Positions 9,534 to 18,496 are shown, counted from the first letter of the stretch. The stretch is DNA of 64,000 nt from PALSA-612 sp963776375 (GCA_963776375.1 CAVZMF010000005.1:62001-126000); one strand, 5' to 3'. Numbers and translations are program-made. The notes: generated by a model from the letters alone, not told the origin.

Positions 9534-10559
9534 AGGCAGTGCAGTTCCACGAGCACGGCGGGCGGGAAGTGCTCGCGTACGAGGACATCCCGACGCCGGA
9601 GCCGGCGGCGGGGGAGGTGCTCGTGCGCATCCGCTCCTGCGGGCTGAATCACTTCGACATCGATCTGCGAGAGAACATCTCCCGCTGGCCCCTGGAGCTT
9701 CCCCACATCCTGGGCGTCGAGTTCGCCGGCGACATCGCAGCCGTGGGGCAAGGCGTCGAAGGCTTCCGCGAGGGCCAGGCCGTCTGGGTGCTGCACGAGA
9801 TCCCGTGCCTCGACTGCGAGTACTGCCTCGCCGGCATGGACAACCTCTGCGTGCGCGCCGAGATGTACAGCGTCCAGCGGCCCGGCGGCTACGCGGAGTA
9901 CGCGCTTGCACCGGTGCGCGCCGTCTTTCCGCTGCCGGGGCCGGAGTGGCACGACGCCGCCGCCGCAGGGCAGATCGTGTTCACGACGGCGTGGCACATG
10001 CTGATGACGCGCGCGCAGCTCCGCGCGGGCGAGACGGTGGTCGTGAGCGCGTCGGGGAGCGGCGTCGGCCACGCCGCCGTTCAGATCGCGAAGCTCGCCG
10101 GCGCAACCGTGATCGCCACCGCCGGCAGCGACGACAAGCTGACGAGGTCGAAGGAGGATGGTGCCGACCACGTGGTCAACTACGCGAACGAGGACGTGAC
10201 GGCCCGGGTGCTCGACCTCACCGGGTGCGCGGGGAGCGGACATCGTCATCGAGCACATCGGCGGCGAGCAGTTCGGCGCCTGCCTGGGCGCGCTGCGCAA
10301 GCACGGTCGCCTGGTCACGTGCGGCGGGCACGCGGGCGAGATCGTCGACTTCGACATCATCCCGCTCTTCCGCAACGAATGGAGCGTGATCGGGTCCAGG
10401 ACCGGAACCGTTCGGGAGACGGAGCTCGTCATGGACCTGATCACCGCCGGGAAGCTGGCGCCGCGGATCCACGCGACGCTGCCGCTGAGCGAGGCGGCCG
10501 AGGCGCAGCGGATCATCGAGGCGCGCGAGCAGTTCGGGAAGGTCCTGCTCAGGCCGTGA
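9530..10559 (+). CDS. Zinc-type MDR alcohol dehydrogenase, one frameshift
   Basis: NAD(P)-dependent medium-chain dehydrogenase of about 342 aa after correction. It has the catalytic GroES-like domain (GLNHFDIDLR, HILGVEFAG), the structural zinc lobe CLDCEYCLAGMDNLC with four Cys, and a Rossmann GSGVGHAAVQIAKLAGA. One extra base near 10229-10236 breaks the frame after DLTG; beyond it the normal C-terminus (ADIVIEHIGGEQF to EQFGKVLLRP) ends at TGA 10557-10559. The ATG at 9530 overlaps the regulator's stop. A close paralogue is encoded at 24028-25056; both sit beside CoA-transferase and isochorismatase-type genes. Confidence 0.85.
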
Positions 10560-11746
10560 GCGCTCCGCTGGAGGGCATCAAGGTCGTCGACATCGCGACG
10601 CTCGGCGCCGGCCCCTGGCTCGCCACGCGGCTCGCTGACTTCGGCGCCGACGTGATCAAGGTCGAGCACCCGACGGCCGGCGATCCGTTGCGGCTGCTCG
10701 GGTGGTTCGACGGCGACGTGCCGCTCTGGTGGAAGATCGACTCGCGGAACAAGCGCTGCATCACCGCGGATCTGAAGCAGCACGAGGGCCAGGAGATCGT
10801 CCGGCGGCTCGTGCGCGACGCCGACGTCCTCGTCGAGAACTTCCGCCCCGGGACGCTCGAGCGCTGGAACCTCGGCTACGAGGACCTGAGGCGCGAGAAC
10901 CCCCAGCTGGTCATGGTGCGCGTGACCGGCTGGGGGCAGGACGGCCCCTACGCCGATCGTCCCGGCTTCGGAACGCTTGCGGAGGCGGTCAGCGGCTGGG
11001 CGCATCTCAACGGCTTCCCCGAGAACCCCCCGACGCTGCCGCCGATGGGACTGGCCGACGCGGTCACGTCCGTGCTCGGCGCGTACGCCACGATGGTCGC
11101 CCTCTACAACCGGGACCTGCGGGGTGGGGAGGGGCAGGTGGTGGATCTGGCGATCTACGAGTCGCTGTTCTCGCTGATCGGCCAGCAGGTGATCGTCTAC
11201 GACCGGCTCGGTGTCGTCCCCCAGCGCACAGGCAATACGCTGCCGTTCGTCGCGCCGCGCAACGTCTACCGGACGAAGGACGGGCGCTACGTCGCCCTCG
11301 CGGCCAGCACCCCCGTGATCTGGGAGCGGGTCGCGCGGGCGATCGGTCGCCCAGAGCTGATCGACGACGAGCGCTTCGTCGACAACCAGGCCCGACTCGA
11401 GCACGCCGAGGAGCTCGACGAGATCATCGGCGCCTGGATGCTCGAGCAGACGCAGCAGGAGATCGTCCACGTCTTCGAGGGCCACGAGGCGGCGGTTGCG
11501 CCGGTCTACGACATCGCGCAGATCTTCGAAGACCCGCACTTCGCAGCACGCGGCGCGATCGTCACCGTCGAGGACGACCAGCTCGGGCCGACGCGGACCG
11601 CAGACGTCTTCCCCCGGCTGTCGAGGACGCCGGGTGCCGTCCGTCACCTCGGGCCGCGGCCCGGGACGGAGACAGACGAGGTCCTGCAGGAGCTCGGCTA
11701 CACGAGCAATGAGATCGAACAGTTCCGATCGATCGGAGCCGTCTAG
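10556..11746 (+). CDS. CaiB/BaiF family III CoA-transferase
   Basis: Transfers CoA between a donor acyl-CoA and a carboxylic acid; 396 aa, as expected. The GTG start at 10556 overlaps the dehydrogenase stop. Family features are the N-terminal GIKVVDIATLGAGPWLATRL, the ADVIKVEHP strand, the NKRCITADLK and NFRPGTLERWNLG segments, the glycine-rich TGWGQDGPYADRPGFG, and the catalytic Asp in MGLADAVTSVLG. Its role here is probably activation of the ring-opened, deamidated acid before lyase cleavage. The paralogue at 25728-26937 suggests a second, similar activation step. Confidence 0.93.
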   Translation: MSAPLEGIKVVDIATLGAGPWLATRLADFGADVIKVEHPTAGDPLRLLGWFDGDVPLWWKIDSRNKRCITADLKQHEGQEIVRRLVRDADVLVENFRPGTLERWNLGYEDLRRENPQLVMVRVTGWGQDGPYADRPGFGTLAEAVSGWAHLNGFPENPPTLPPMGLADAVTSVLGAYATMVALYNRDLRGGEGQVVDLAIYESLFSLIGQQVIVYDRLGVVPQRTGNTLPFVAPRNVYRTKDGRYVALAASTPVIWERVARAIGRPELIDDERFVDNQARLEHAEELDEIIGAWMLEQTQQEIVHVFEGHEAAVAPVYDIAQIFEDPHFAARGAIVTVEDDQLGPTRTADVFPRLSRTPGAVRHLGPRPGTETDEVLQELGYTSNEIEQFRSIGAV

Positions 11747-11760
11747 GAAAGGAGCGAGAG

Positions 11761-12498
11761 ATGGCGCTGGAGAGCATGCCGCCGGACGTCGACGGCGCGC
11801 GCGACTACGTGGCGGTGTTCACACCGGAGACAGACATCGACCCAGAGCGCGTCTGCCTGGTCATCGTCGACATGCAGTACGCGACGGGAACGCGAACGAC
11901 CGGCCTCGGCAAGCGGCTGGCCACCCAAGGGAAGCTCCAGGATGCCGAGTACCGCTTCGCCCGGATCGAGGATTTCGTCGTGCCGAACACGAAGCGCCTG
12001 CTCGACTTCTTCCGCGCCCACGACCTCCGCCGTGTCTTCCTCACGTACGGCTCCGAGGTCTCCGACTACTCGGACCTGCCCGCGCACGTCCGCGAGCTCT
12101 GCGAAGGCACGAACAACCGGGTCGGGGAGCGCGAGCACGAGATCATCGACGAGCTCAAGCCGCTGCCGAACGAGCGCGTGTTCAACAAGATCGGCGCGAG
12201 CGCGTTCAACTCCACGGCGATCGACATCGTGCTCCACGTCTACGGCGTGGACACGCTGCTCTTCACCGGCGTCTCGACGGGGATGTGCGTCGAGGGAACG
12301 CTCCGGGATGCGGCCGACCACGGCTTCCTCTGCTTCATGGTCGAAGACGCGTGCGGCGCCGACAGCCCGGCGATGCACGACGCCTCGCTCACGGTCGTGC
12401 AGCGGCTGTTCGGTCAGCTGACCACGACCGACGAGGTTATCGAGCGGCTGGAGGCGAAGCTCGGGGCGAAGAAGCCCGGGGTGAAGGCGACCGCCTGA
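11761..12498 (+). CDS. Isochorismatase-family cysteine hydrolase
   Basis: Cytosolic hydrolase of 245 aa with the Asp-Lys-Cys triad of the family: Asp in CLVIVDMQYA (about residue 40), Lys in RVFNKIGASAFN and Cys in GVSTGMCVEGTLRDA. A good SD (GGAAAGGAG) precedes the ATG. In a hydantoin/ureide operon the likely reaction is hydrolysis of an N-carbamoyl compound, ureidoacrylate or a half-amide to the free acid plus ammonia or carbamate, but the family is broad. It is followed by a 48-aa ORF with TGATG overlap. Confidence 0.9.
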   Translation: MALESMPPDVDGARDYVAVFTPETDIDPERVCLVIVDMQYATGTRTTGLGKRLATQGKLQDAEYRFARIEDFVVPNTKRLLDFFRAHDLRRVFLTYGSEVSDYSDLPAHVRELCEGTNNRVGEREHEIIDELKPLPNERVFNKIGASAFNSTAIDIVLHVYGVDTLLFTGVSTGMCVEGTLRDAADHGFLCFMVEDACGADSPAMHDASLTVVQRLFGQLTTTDEVIERLEAKLGAKKPGVKATA

Positions 12499-12644
12499 TG
12501 CGCCGGGTGCTCCGCGACGTCGAGGACGGGTACGTCACGGTCGAGGACGCACGGACACACTACGGCGTCGTCGTGGACGCCGAGACGACGGCCATCGACG
12601 AGGACGCCACCGAACGCCTGCGGGCGGAGAGGAGGGAGAAGTGA
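12498..12644 (+). CDS. 48-aa ORF resembling the C-terminal tail of hydantoinase B (HyuB)
   Basis: The ATG at 12498 overlaps the stop of the isochorismatase-type gene (TGATG), and its own TGA overlaps the GTG of the next gene, so coupling is preserved on both sides. The peptide (LRDVEDGYVTVEDARTHYGV, then an acidic and basic tail ending RAERREK) looks like the last ~45 residues of HyuB/N-methylhydantoinase B subunits, where 'DV.DG.VS.EAA..dYGVV' is common. No other HyuB part is present. It may be a remnant left after deletion of hyuB, or a standalone small subunit. The match is from memory of the family, not from a search. Confidence 0.5.
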   Translation: MRRVLRDVEDGYVTVEDARTHYGVVVDAETTAIDEDATERLRAERREK

Positions 12645-13591
12645 GGTTTCCGGAGCGAGTCACGCTCGTGGAGGTGGCGCCGCGGGACGGGCTGCAGAGC
12701 CTCGAGCGGACGTACCCGACCGAGGTGAAGATCGAGCTCGTCGAGCTGCTGGCGGATGCGGGGCTCGAGAAGATCGAGGTGACCGGCTTCGTGCATCCCG
12801 AGGTCATCCCGCAGCTCTCGGATGCGGCCGACGTGATGGCGGGGGTGCGGCGCGTCGAGGGATGCGTGTACCGGGCGCTCGTGCCCAACCGGCGCGGTGC
12901 TGAACGCGCGGTCGCGGCGGGCGTCGACGAGGTGCTGGGGTTGATCACGGCGAGCGACACCTACAACCGCAAGAACGCGCGGATGACAGTCGAGGAGAAC
13001 CTCGAGCAGGCGGCCGGCATGGCGGCCGTCGCGCACGAGGCGGGCGTCCCGATCGTGATCGCGATCGGCATCGCGATGTTCTGTCCATACGAGGGCGAAG
13101 TACCGGAAGAGCGCGTGCTCGGGCTGATCGAGCGCATGCGCGCCGACGGGGTGGACGAGTTCTACGTCGCGACGAGCGTCGGCCTCGACGGGCCGAGGAA
13201 GGTGCACAGCCTCTGCTCGCAGATCCTCGACCGCTGGCCGGACCTGACGCTCGGCATCCATCTCCACAACACGAACGGCATGGCGCTCGCGAACGCACTC
13301 GCCGCCATGGACGCGGGTGTGACCGTGTTCGAGGGGTCGATTTGCGGCATCGGCGGAGGGATCCGCATGCCCTACGGAATGCCGCACTACGGCAACGTCT
13401 CGACCGAGGACCTCGCGCACATGTTCCTCGAGATGGGCGTCGACACCGGCGTCGACCTACGCCGGCTGCTCGACGCCGGCCGCGCGGCCAAGGAGCTGCT
13501 CGACCTCCCGACGACGTTCTCGAGTGCGCTGCAGGGCGGGACGAAGGAAGACGTGCTCGAGCGCGGCCGCGTCGCGCCGCGAGAGGGGTGA
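12641..13591 (+). CDS. HMG-CoA lyase-like (DRE-TIM) aldolase
   Basis: TIM-barrel metal-dependent aldolase of 316 aa cleaving a 3-hydroxyacyl-CoA (HMG-CoA-like) to acetyl-CoA and a keto product. It shows the HMGL motif VEVAPRDGLQ at residue ~10, LHNTNGMALANALAA for the metal-binding His pair, and FEGSICGIGGG. The canonical signature GLGGCPYAPGASGN is altered to GIGGGIRMPYGMPHYGN, so the catalytic Cys of true HMG-CoA lyase is absent here and the substrate probably differs. GTG start at 12641, coupled to the preceding small ORF. It fits downstream of the CoA-transferase in the pathway. Confidence 0.88.
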   Translation: MRFPERVTLVEVAPRDGLQSLERTYPTEVKIELVELLADAGLEKIEVTGFVHPEVIPQLSDAADVMAGVRRVEGCVYRALVPNRRGAERAVAAGVDEVLGLITASDTYNRKNARMTVEENLEQAAGMAAVAHEAGVPIVIAIGIAMFCPYEGEVPEERVLGLIERMRADGVDEFYVATSVGLDGPRKVHSLCSQILDRWPDLTLGIHLHNTNGMALANALAAMDAGVTVFEGSICGIGGGIRMPYGMPHYGNVSTEDLAHMFLEMGVDTGVDLRRLLDAGRAAKELLDLPTTFSSALQGGTKEDVLERGRVAPREG

Positions 13592-14778
13592 TCGAAGCCC
13601 GCCGCAGCCCGCAGGCCCTCGCCGTCGTCGGCGTGTCGATGGCCGCGCTGGCCGCCGGCACCTTCTCCATCGTTGCGATCGGGACGCTGGCGCCCAAGCT
13701 GGAGTCCGATTTCGGGCTCTCGCGCGCCGAGGTCGGCTTCCTCACGTCGCTCGTCTTCATCGGCTCGATGCTCTCCTCGCGCCGCGCGGGCACGCTCACC
13801 GACTCGTTCGGCGCTGCGCGCGTGCTCGGCCTCGCGCTGGTGGTCTTCGCGGGCTTCATGGCCGTCGCGGCCGTCGCTCCGGACACCGCCGTGCTCATGC
13901 TCGCCGTGCTCGGCGCCGGCCTCGCCTACGGCGGCGTCAACCCGCCGACGAACGTCGTCGTCGCCGGGCGGCTCGCCCGGCGGCTCGGGTACTTCCTCAG
14001 CCTCAAGCAGTCGGGCGTCCCGCTCGGCGGGCTGCTGGCGGGCATCGTCCTCCCGCCCGTCGCGATCGCGTTCGGCTGGCGCTGGGCTTTCGGTGTCACG
14101 GTCCTCGTCTGCCTCGCCGCCGCCGTCCTGACGCCCCTGCTGCGGAATGCCGCGGTGCTGCGCTCGTCGGCGGCCCTGCCGCGCGGGCTCACACGCCGGC
14201 GGTACCTGCTCGTGGTCGGCGCCTTCGGCTTCGTCATGTCCGGGACGCAGTGGACGTTCCTCACCTACCTCTCGCTGTACCTGACCGGCACGTACGGCTT
14301 CAGCCTCGCGGAGGCAGGGTTGGCGCTCGCGCTGGCGCAGGGTCTCGGCGCGGCGGGACGCCTCCTGTGGGGCCACCTCAGCGACGCCGACGGCCGCCGC
14401 GTCCCGATTCTGCTGGCGATGGCGAGCCTGGCGATCGTCTCGCTCGCGCTGCTCGCCAGCGATCCCGGCACGGCCGCCATCTGGCCGGTCGTCGCCGTCA
14501 GCGGCTTCGCGATCGTTGGCTGGAACGGCGCTTACCACGCGCTCGTCGCCGAGCGCGCCGGCCCGGGGCGGGTGGGACGGGCGTCAGGCGAGGCGCTCTT
14601 CTTCGTCTTCGGCGGTGCCGTCGCGATTCCGCCGCTGCTCGGCCTGCTGGCCGACGCGGCCGGATCCTGGCAGCCGCTCTGGGCGGTCGCCGCCGCCGCC
14701 GTCGCCGTCGCCGGAATCGGACTCTGGGCCGGCCTCCGGGTCGTCGCCCCCGTCGTGGACGCGCCCGCGCCCACCTGA
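13588..14778 (+). CDS. MFS transporter
   Basis: Twelve-TM secondary transporter of 396 aa. The GTG start at 13588 overlaps the lyase stop; an in-frame extension to 13342 lies inside the lyase gene and is rejected. The intracellular loop between TM2 and TM3 carries the MFS-like SSRRAGTLTDSFGAARVLG, and the equivalent second-half loop reads GRLLWGHLSDADGRRVP. Context suggests uptake or export of a substrate or intermediate of the pathway, alongside the ABC importer. Substrate unknown. Confidence 0.88.
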   Translation: MIEARRSPQALAVVGVSMAALAAGTFSIVAIGTLAPKLESDFGLSRAEVGFLTSLVFIGSMLSSRRAGTLTDSFGAARVLGLALVVFAGFMAVAAVAPDTAVLMLAVLGAGLAYGGVNPPTNVVVAGRLARRLGYFLSLKQSGVPLGGLLAGIVLPPVAIAFGWRWAFGVTVLVCLAAAVLTPLLRNAAVLRSSAALPRGLTRRRYLLVVGAFGFVMSGTQWTFLTYLSLYLTGTYGFSLAEAGLALALAQGLGAAGRLLWGHLSDADGRRVPILLAMASLAIVSLALLASDPGTAAIWPVVAVSGFAIVGWNGAYHALVAERAGPGRVGRASGEALFFVFGGAVAIPPLLGLLADAAGSWQPLWAVAAAAVAVAGIGLWAGLRVVAPVVDAPAPT

Positions 14779-14791
14779 TCAGGAGGTCATC

Positions 14792-15535
14792 GTGCGGATC
14801 AAGTACATCATCCCGTTCCCCTTCGACGAGGAAGGGATCGCCAACCGGGCGGCCCAGTTGCCCGAGGAGCTGCAGACGCCCGGCGTCGACTACGATTTCG
14901 TGCCCGTCAGGAACTCGTGCCGCAACGCCGACGGCGCCTACGAGCTCCTGATCCTCGACGCCTACATCGCCGAGGCCGGGCTGCGCAGCGAGGAAGAGGG
15001 CTACGACGCAGTCGTCATGGACACGGTTTCGGACTCGGGCCTGGCCGCGCTCAGGTCACGGCTGACGATCCCTGTCCTCGGCCCCGGTCTCGTGCAACAG
15101 CACGTCGCGGCGATGCTCGGCAAGAAGTTCAGCATCCTGACCATGTGGCGGCGCTGGTTCAGCCTGTACGAGAAGACGATGGCCGAGTACGGCACGCGGC
15201 CGTACTGCGCCTCGATACGCTCGATCGACGTGCGGCCCGACCAGGAGCAGCTGCTTGCGGGCAAGGAGGAGGTCGTGTTCGCCGCGCTCGAGGAGCAGGG
15301 ACGGCTGGCGATCGAGCAGGACGGCGCCGACGTGATCTTGATCGGCTCGACGACGATGCACCAGGCGGTCGAGCACCTGCGTAAGACGCTCGGCGTGCCG
15401 GTGATCAACCCGGGGCTGCTCGCGATCAAGATGGCCGAGCTCTTCGTCCAGCTCGGCCTCTCGCACTCGAAGGTCGCCTACATGTCGCCGGAGACGATCC
15501 AGGACGAGAAGCTGCACTCGCTCATGCCGGCGTGA
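14792..15535 (+). CDS. Aspartate/glutamate (hydantoin) racemase superfamily protein lacking both catalytic Cys
   Basis: Two-lobed protein of 247 aa in the Asp/Glu/hydantoin racemase fold. A perfect SD (AGGAGGT, 14781-14787) precedes GTG 14792. The N-lobe catalytic motif, normally ..ACxxDPGL, reads VVMDTVSDSGLAALR with Thr where Cys is expected. The C-lobe motif, normally ..GCAGM, reads VILIGSTTMHQ with Ser/Thr. With neither Cys, a two-base racemization is unlikely; a lyase or decarboxylase-like role or a divergent subfamily is more plausible. It is the last gene of the long operon, and its 3' end overlaps the convergent amidohydrolase gene by 14 bp. Confidence 0.85.
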   Translation: MRIKYIIPFPFDEEGIANRAAQLPEELQTPGVDYDFVPVRNSCRNADGAYELLILDAYIAEAGLRSEEEGYDAVVMDTVSDSGLAALRSRLTIPVLGPGLVQQHVAAMLGKKFSILTMWRRWFSLYEKTMAEYGTRPYCASIRSIDVRPDQEQLLAGKEEVVFAALEEQGRLAIEQDGADVILIGSTTMHQAVEHLRKTLGVPVINPGLLAIKMAELFVQLGLSHSKVAYMSPETIQDEKLHSLMPA

Positions 15536-16790
15536 TCGCCCTTGCCGGCGCCAGCGCGCCCGAGACGACCTCACCGGCCTGGATCACGGCCTCGACCGTG
15601 CCCGGCTCGGTGATCACCCGGATGCGCTCGAGCGGGTTCTCGCCGAGCACGATCAGGTCGGCGCGCTTGCCTGGCTCGACGGTGCCCGCGTCGTCGAAGC
15701 CGATCACGCGGTTCGCGTTCCGGGTCGCGGTCAGCAGGGCTTCGTGCGGGGTCATGCCGATCACCTCGACGTAGGCGCAGATCTCCTCGAGCGCGCCTCC
15801 CTGGGGGAAGTTGGTGAGCCCCGAGTCGCTGCCGGCGATGATCACGACGCCCGAATCGTGCGCCTTGCGGATCGCCTCGACGTGCTTCTCGTGCGTGCGC
15901 CGGTGGTTCGTGACGACCTCGATCGGGATGCCGAACTCGAGCCCCTTCTCGGCGTAAGCGGTATAGAGGCCGAGCGTGGGGCAGACGGCGACCTCGTGCT
16001 CCAGGATCGCCTCGAGGCCCTCGTCGTCGAGATAGATCGCATGCTCGATCGTCCGCACGCCCGCGCGCGCGGCCTTGATGATCGAGTTGCGCGACTCGGC
16101 GTGGCAGGCGACCGGCTTGCCCTTGTCGGCAGCCTCGTCGACGACGGCCTGGAGCTCCTCGGCCGAGATCGTGTCGCGCTCGGCCGGGCACAGGGGATTG
16201 AAGCCGGTGCCGCTCGCCTCGACCTTGACCCAGTCGACGCCGTCCTTCACCTGCTGCCGCACCGCGTTCCGCGCCTCCCACGGGCCGGTGACGATCTCGG
16301 TCAGGGCCGTCGCGTACTGCTCGCGCTTGAAGATGTGCGTGGGGTGGAAGTCGCCGAGCCCGCCCCAGACGGAGATGATCTGCTTCGACGCCTTGATCCT
16401 CGGGCCGGGGAGGCGGCCGCGCGCAACCTCGTCGCGGACGATGACGGCCACGTTGCCCCTGGTGCCGACGTCGCGCATCGACGTGAAGCCGAGCCTCAGG
16501 AGCTTCGCGGCGTGGAGGGCGCCGTCGATCGCGGCCTGCTCGACCGGCTTCGAGAGCTCGATCGTGTAGGAGTCGGCGACATCGTCATAGACGAGATGGG
16601 CGTGCGCGTCGCAGAGGCCCGGCATGACCGTCTTACCGCTGCAGTCGACCTGCTCGGCGCCGTTCTCGGGCGCCTCCGCCGAGGGCCCGGCCCATGCGAT
16701 TTGATCGCCCTCCACGACGACGGTGCCCTGCTCGATCGCCTCTTCGCCGGTGCAGGGGACGACGGTGGCGTTGGTGAGCGCGATGTTCAC
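15522..16790 (-). CDS. Metal-dependent amidohydrolase (imidazolonepropionase/prolidase-like)
   Basis: Cytosolic TIM-barrel amidohydrolase of 422 aa. Metal ligands are visible: HxH in GLCDAHAHLVYDD (about residue 60), Lys in WVKVEASGTG, His in VACHAESRNS and TIEHAIYL, and Asp in AGSDSGLTN. The composite beta-sandwich closes at the C-terminus (GTVEPGKRADLIVLGENPL). The subgroup hydrolyses cyclic amides or dipeptide-like C-N bonds. GTG start at 16790. It is divergent from the SDR at 16847 with only 56 bp between, and convergent with the racemase-like gene. Confidence 0.9.
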   Translation of the reverse strand: MNIALTNATVVPCTGEEAIEQGTVVVEGDQIAWAGPSAEAPENGAEQVDCSGKTVMPGLCDAHAHLVYDDVADSYTIELSKPVEQAAIDGALHAAKLLRLGFTSMRDVGTRGNVAVIVRDEVARGRLPGPRIKASKQIISVWGGLGDFHPTHIFKREQYATALTEIVTGPWEARNAVRQQVKDGVDWVKVEASGTGFNPLCPAERDTISAEELQAVVDEAADKGKPVACHAESRNSIIKAARAGVRTIEHAIYLDDEGLEAILEHEVAVCPTLGLYTAYAEKGLEFGIPIEVVTNHRRTHEKHVEAIRKAHDSGVVIIAGSDSGLTNFPQGGALEEICAYVEVIGMTPHEALLTATRNANRVIGFDDAGTVEPGKRADLIVLGENPLERIRVITEPGTVEAVIQAGEVVSGALAPARAITPA

Positions 16791-16846
16791 CGGTGCACCT
16801 CCTCTGGCTGTGGGTCGAATAGAGTCGCGGCCATGGCAGGGTCGCG

Positions 16847-17605
16847 GTGACGAACGGCCGTGTGGCGATCGTGACCGGCGCGGCCGGGGGGATCGGCCGG
16901 GCAGCGGCGCTCGCGCTGGCCGCGCGTGGTGCGTCTGTCCTTTCGGTCGACCTCGACGAGGCAGGAGCCGAGCAGACCGCCGCGGCCGTGACGGAGGCGG
17001 GCGGGACCGCCTCGGCCGTCCGTGCCGACGTCACGGGTCCGGAGGCCGTGGCCGGCTACGTCGCCGAATGCGAGAGCCGCTACGGCGGGGTCGACGCCTT
17101 CTTCAACAACGCCGGCTACGAGGGCGCGATTGCGGCCATCCCCGACTATCCGCTGGACGAGTTCGAGCGGACGATGGCCGTCAACGTCCGCGGCGTCTTC
17201 CTCGGGCTCAAGCACGTGATCCCCGCCATGCGTCGACGGGGCGGCGGCTCGATCGTGAACGTCTCGTCGCAGGCCGGCCTCCGGGGCGTCCCCAACCTGT
17301 CGGCCTACTCGGCGAGCAAGCACGCCGTGATCGGCCTCACCCGCGGCGCCGCGCTCGAGGTTGCTCCCGACATCCGCGTCAACTGCGTCTGCCCCGGACC
17401 CACGGACACGCGGATGATGCGCGACATCGAGGACGTCGTCCGCGGCCAGGGCGGCGACCCCTCCGCGTTCGTCGAGCGCATCCCGGTCGGCCGCTACGGA
17501 CGGCCGGAGGAGATCGCGGAGCTCGTCGCCTGGGTGCTCCTCGACGCTCCTCCGTTCCTGACCGGCGCCGTGCTGCCGATCGACGGGGGCATGACCGTTC
17601 CCTGA
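16847..17605 (+). CDS. SDR-family NAD(P)-dependent oxidoreductase
   Basis: Classical short-chain dehydrogenase of 252 aa. It has the cofactor motif TGAAGGIG at residues ~11-18, NNAG (FFNNAGYEG), the catalytic Ser in VNVSSQAG, and YSASK for Tyr/Lys. The C-terminus has the usual PEEIAELVAWVL...TGAVLPIDGGMTV. Asp at the end of beta-2 (LSVDLDEAG) suggests NAD(H) preference. GTG start at 16847. Substrate not evident; it probably oxidises or reduces a hydroxy/keto intermediate of the surrounding pathway. Confidence 0.92.
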   Translation: MTNGRVAIVTGAAGGIGRAAALALAARGASVLSVDLDEAGAEQTAAAVTEAGGTASAVRADVTGPEAVAGYVAECESRYGGVDAFFNNAGYEGAIAAIPDYPLDEFERTMAVNVRGVFLGLKHVIPAMRRRGGGSIVNVSSQAGLRGVPNLSAYSASKHAVIGLTRGAALEVAPDIRVNCVCPGPTDTRMMRDIEDVVRGQGGDPSAFVERIPVGRYGRPEEIAELVAWVLLDAPPFLTGAVLPIDGGMTVP

Positions 17606-17619
17606 TCCGGGACGCGGCG

Positions 17620-18462
17620 TCAGGCCCTCACCGCCTCGCTCTCGCGCTCGAGCACCTCCTGGAAAAACCCGCTGACGACCTCGACCGCCTCGTCCGGCGC
17701 CTCGAGCAGGTCGGCGTGGCCGATCTCAGGGAACTCGTGCAGCCTCGCGTGCTCCGGCACGGCCTCGACGATCTGCCGTGCGCTGAAGCCGGAGGGAGCG
17801 AGGTCCGGCGGCGTCATGATGTCCTTCGTCCCGTTCGTGAACAGGGTCGGCACCCGGAGCGAGCGGGCGAGCTCCTCCAGGTCCATCGTCTCCATCGCCA
17901 GGCAGGCCTGGCGCACGGTGTACGGCGCGTTCTTGGAGACGACGCTCCGGACGGTGTCGAAGATGTCCGGGTTGGCCTCGATGAAGTCGGCGCTGACCGC
18001 CTGGATCGTGAGGAGGTCGCAGAAGTCGTCGAGCGGCCCCGACTCGGCCATCTTCCGCCAGGTCCGGAACATCGTCCGCCGGTAGACGTCGCAGCGCGCG
18101 AAGGCGCAGTCGGCGCAGGCGGCGATCGTGCGCTCGGGGTACTTGGCCGCGAAGGCGACCGCGATCATCCCGCCCATCGAGGTGCCGTGGCAAAGCGTCC
18201 GCTCGATCCCGAGGACGTCGAGGAGGCCGGCCGCCTCGTCGGCCCAGCCTTCGATCGAGTACATCTCGATCGGCTGGTCGGAGCGGCCGTAGCCGCTCGC
18301 GTCGTAGCTGAGCAGCCGGAACCGCTCTCGGAAGCCGTCGTTGACGGAGGCGAAGTTCTGGCGGCCGAACAGCGAGCCGCCGAACTGGAGGATGAGCGGC
18401 CCGTCCTCCGGTCCGGTGAACTCGTAGTAGAGCCGGGTGTCGTCGACGGTGGCGAAGGGCAT
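17620..18462 (-). CDS. Alpha/beta-fold hydrolase
   Basis: Cytosolic hydrolase of 280 aa. The nucleophile elbow is HGTSMGGMIA (GxSxG, about residue 95), the oxyanion-region HG motif is replaced by FGGSLFGR, the acid is probably the Asp in TNGTKDIMTPPD, and the catalytic His is in EIGHADLLEAP. It resembles 3-oxoadipate enol-lactonase-like hydrolases in general shape. It is the last gene of a minus-strand set (hydantoinase-like, PEP-mutase-like, cyclase-like), so it may hydrolyse an ester, lactone or amide from those steps. Confidence 0.88.
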   Translation of the reverse strand: MPFATVDDTRLYYEFTGPEDGPLILQFGGSLFGRQNFASVNDGFRERFRLLSYDASGYGRSDQPIEMYSIEGWADEAAGLLDVLGIERTLCHGTSMGGMIAVAFAAKYPERTIAACADCAFARCDVYRRTMFRTWRKMAESGPLDDFCDLLTIQAVSADFIEANPDIFDTVRSVVSKNAPYTVRQACLAMETMDLEELARSLRVPTLFTNGTKDIMTPPDLAPSGFSARQIVEAVPEHARLHEFPEIGHADLLEAPDEAVEVVSGFFQEVLERESEAVRA

Positions 18463-18496
18463 CTCGTCCTCCCTTGGTCGCGGGCCGGTCTCGGCC

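Noticed and set aside
9449..11746. A continuous 765-codon frame looking like an ADH-CoA-transferase fusion
   Set aside because: The second half of the ADH region is out-of-frame translation after a one-base insertion; the ADH stop and a GTG start for the transferase are present at 10556-10559.
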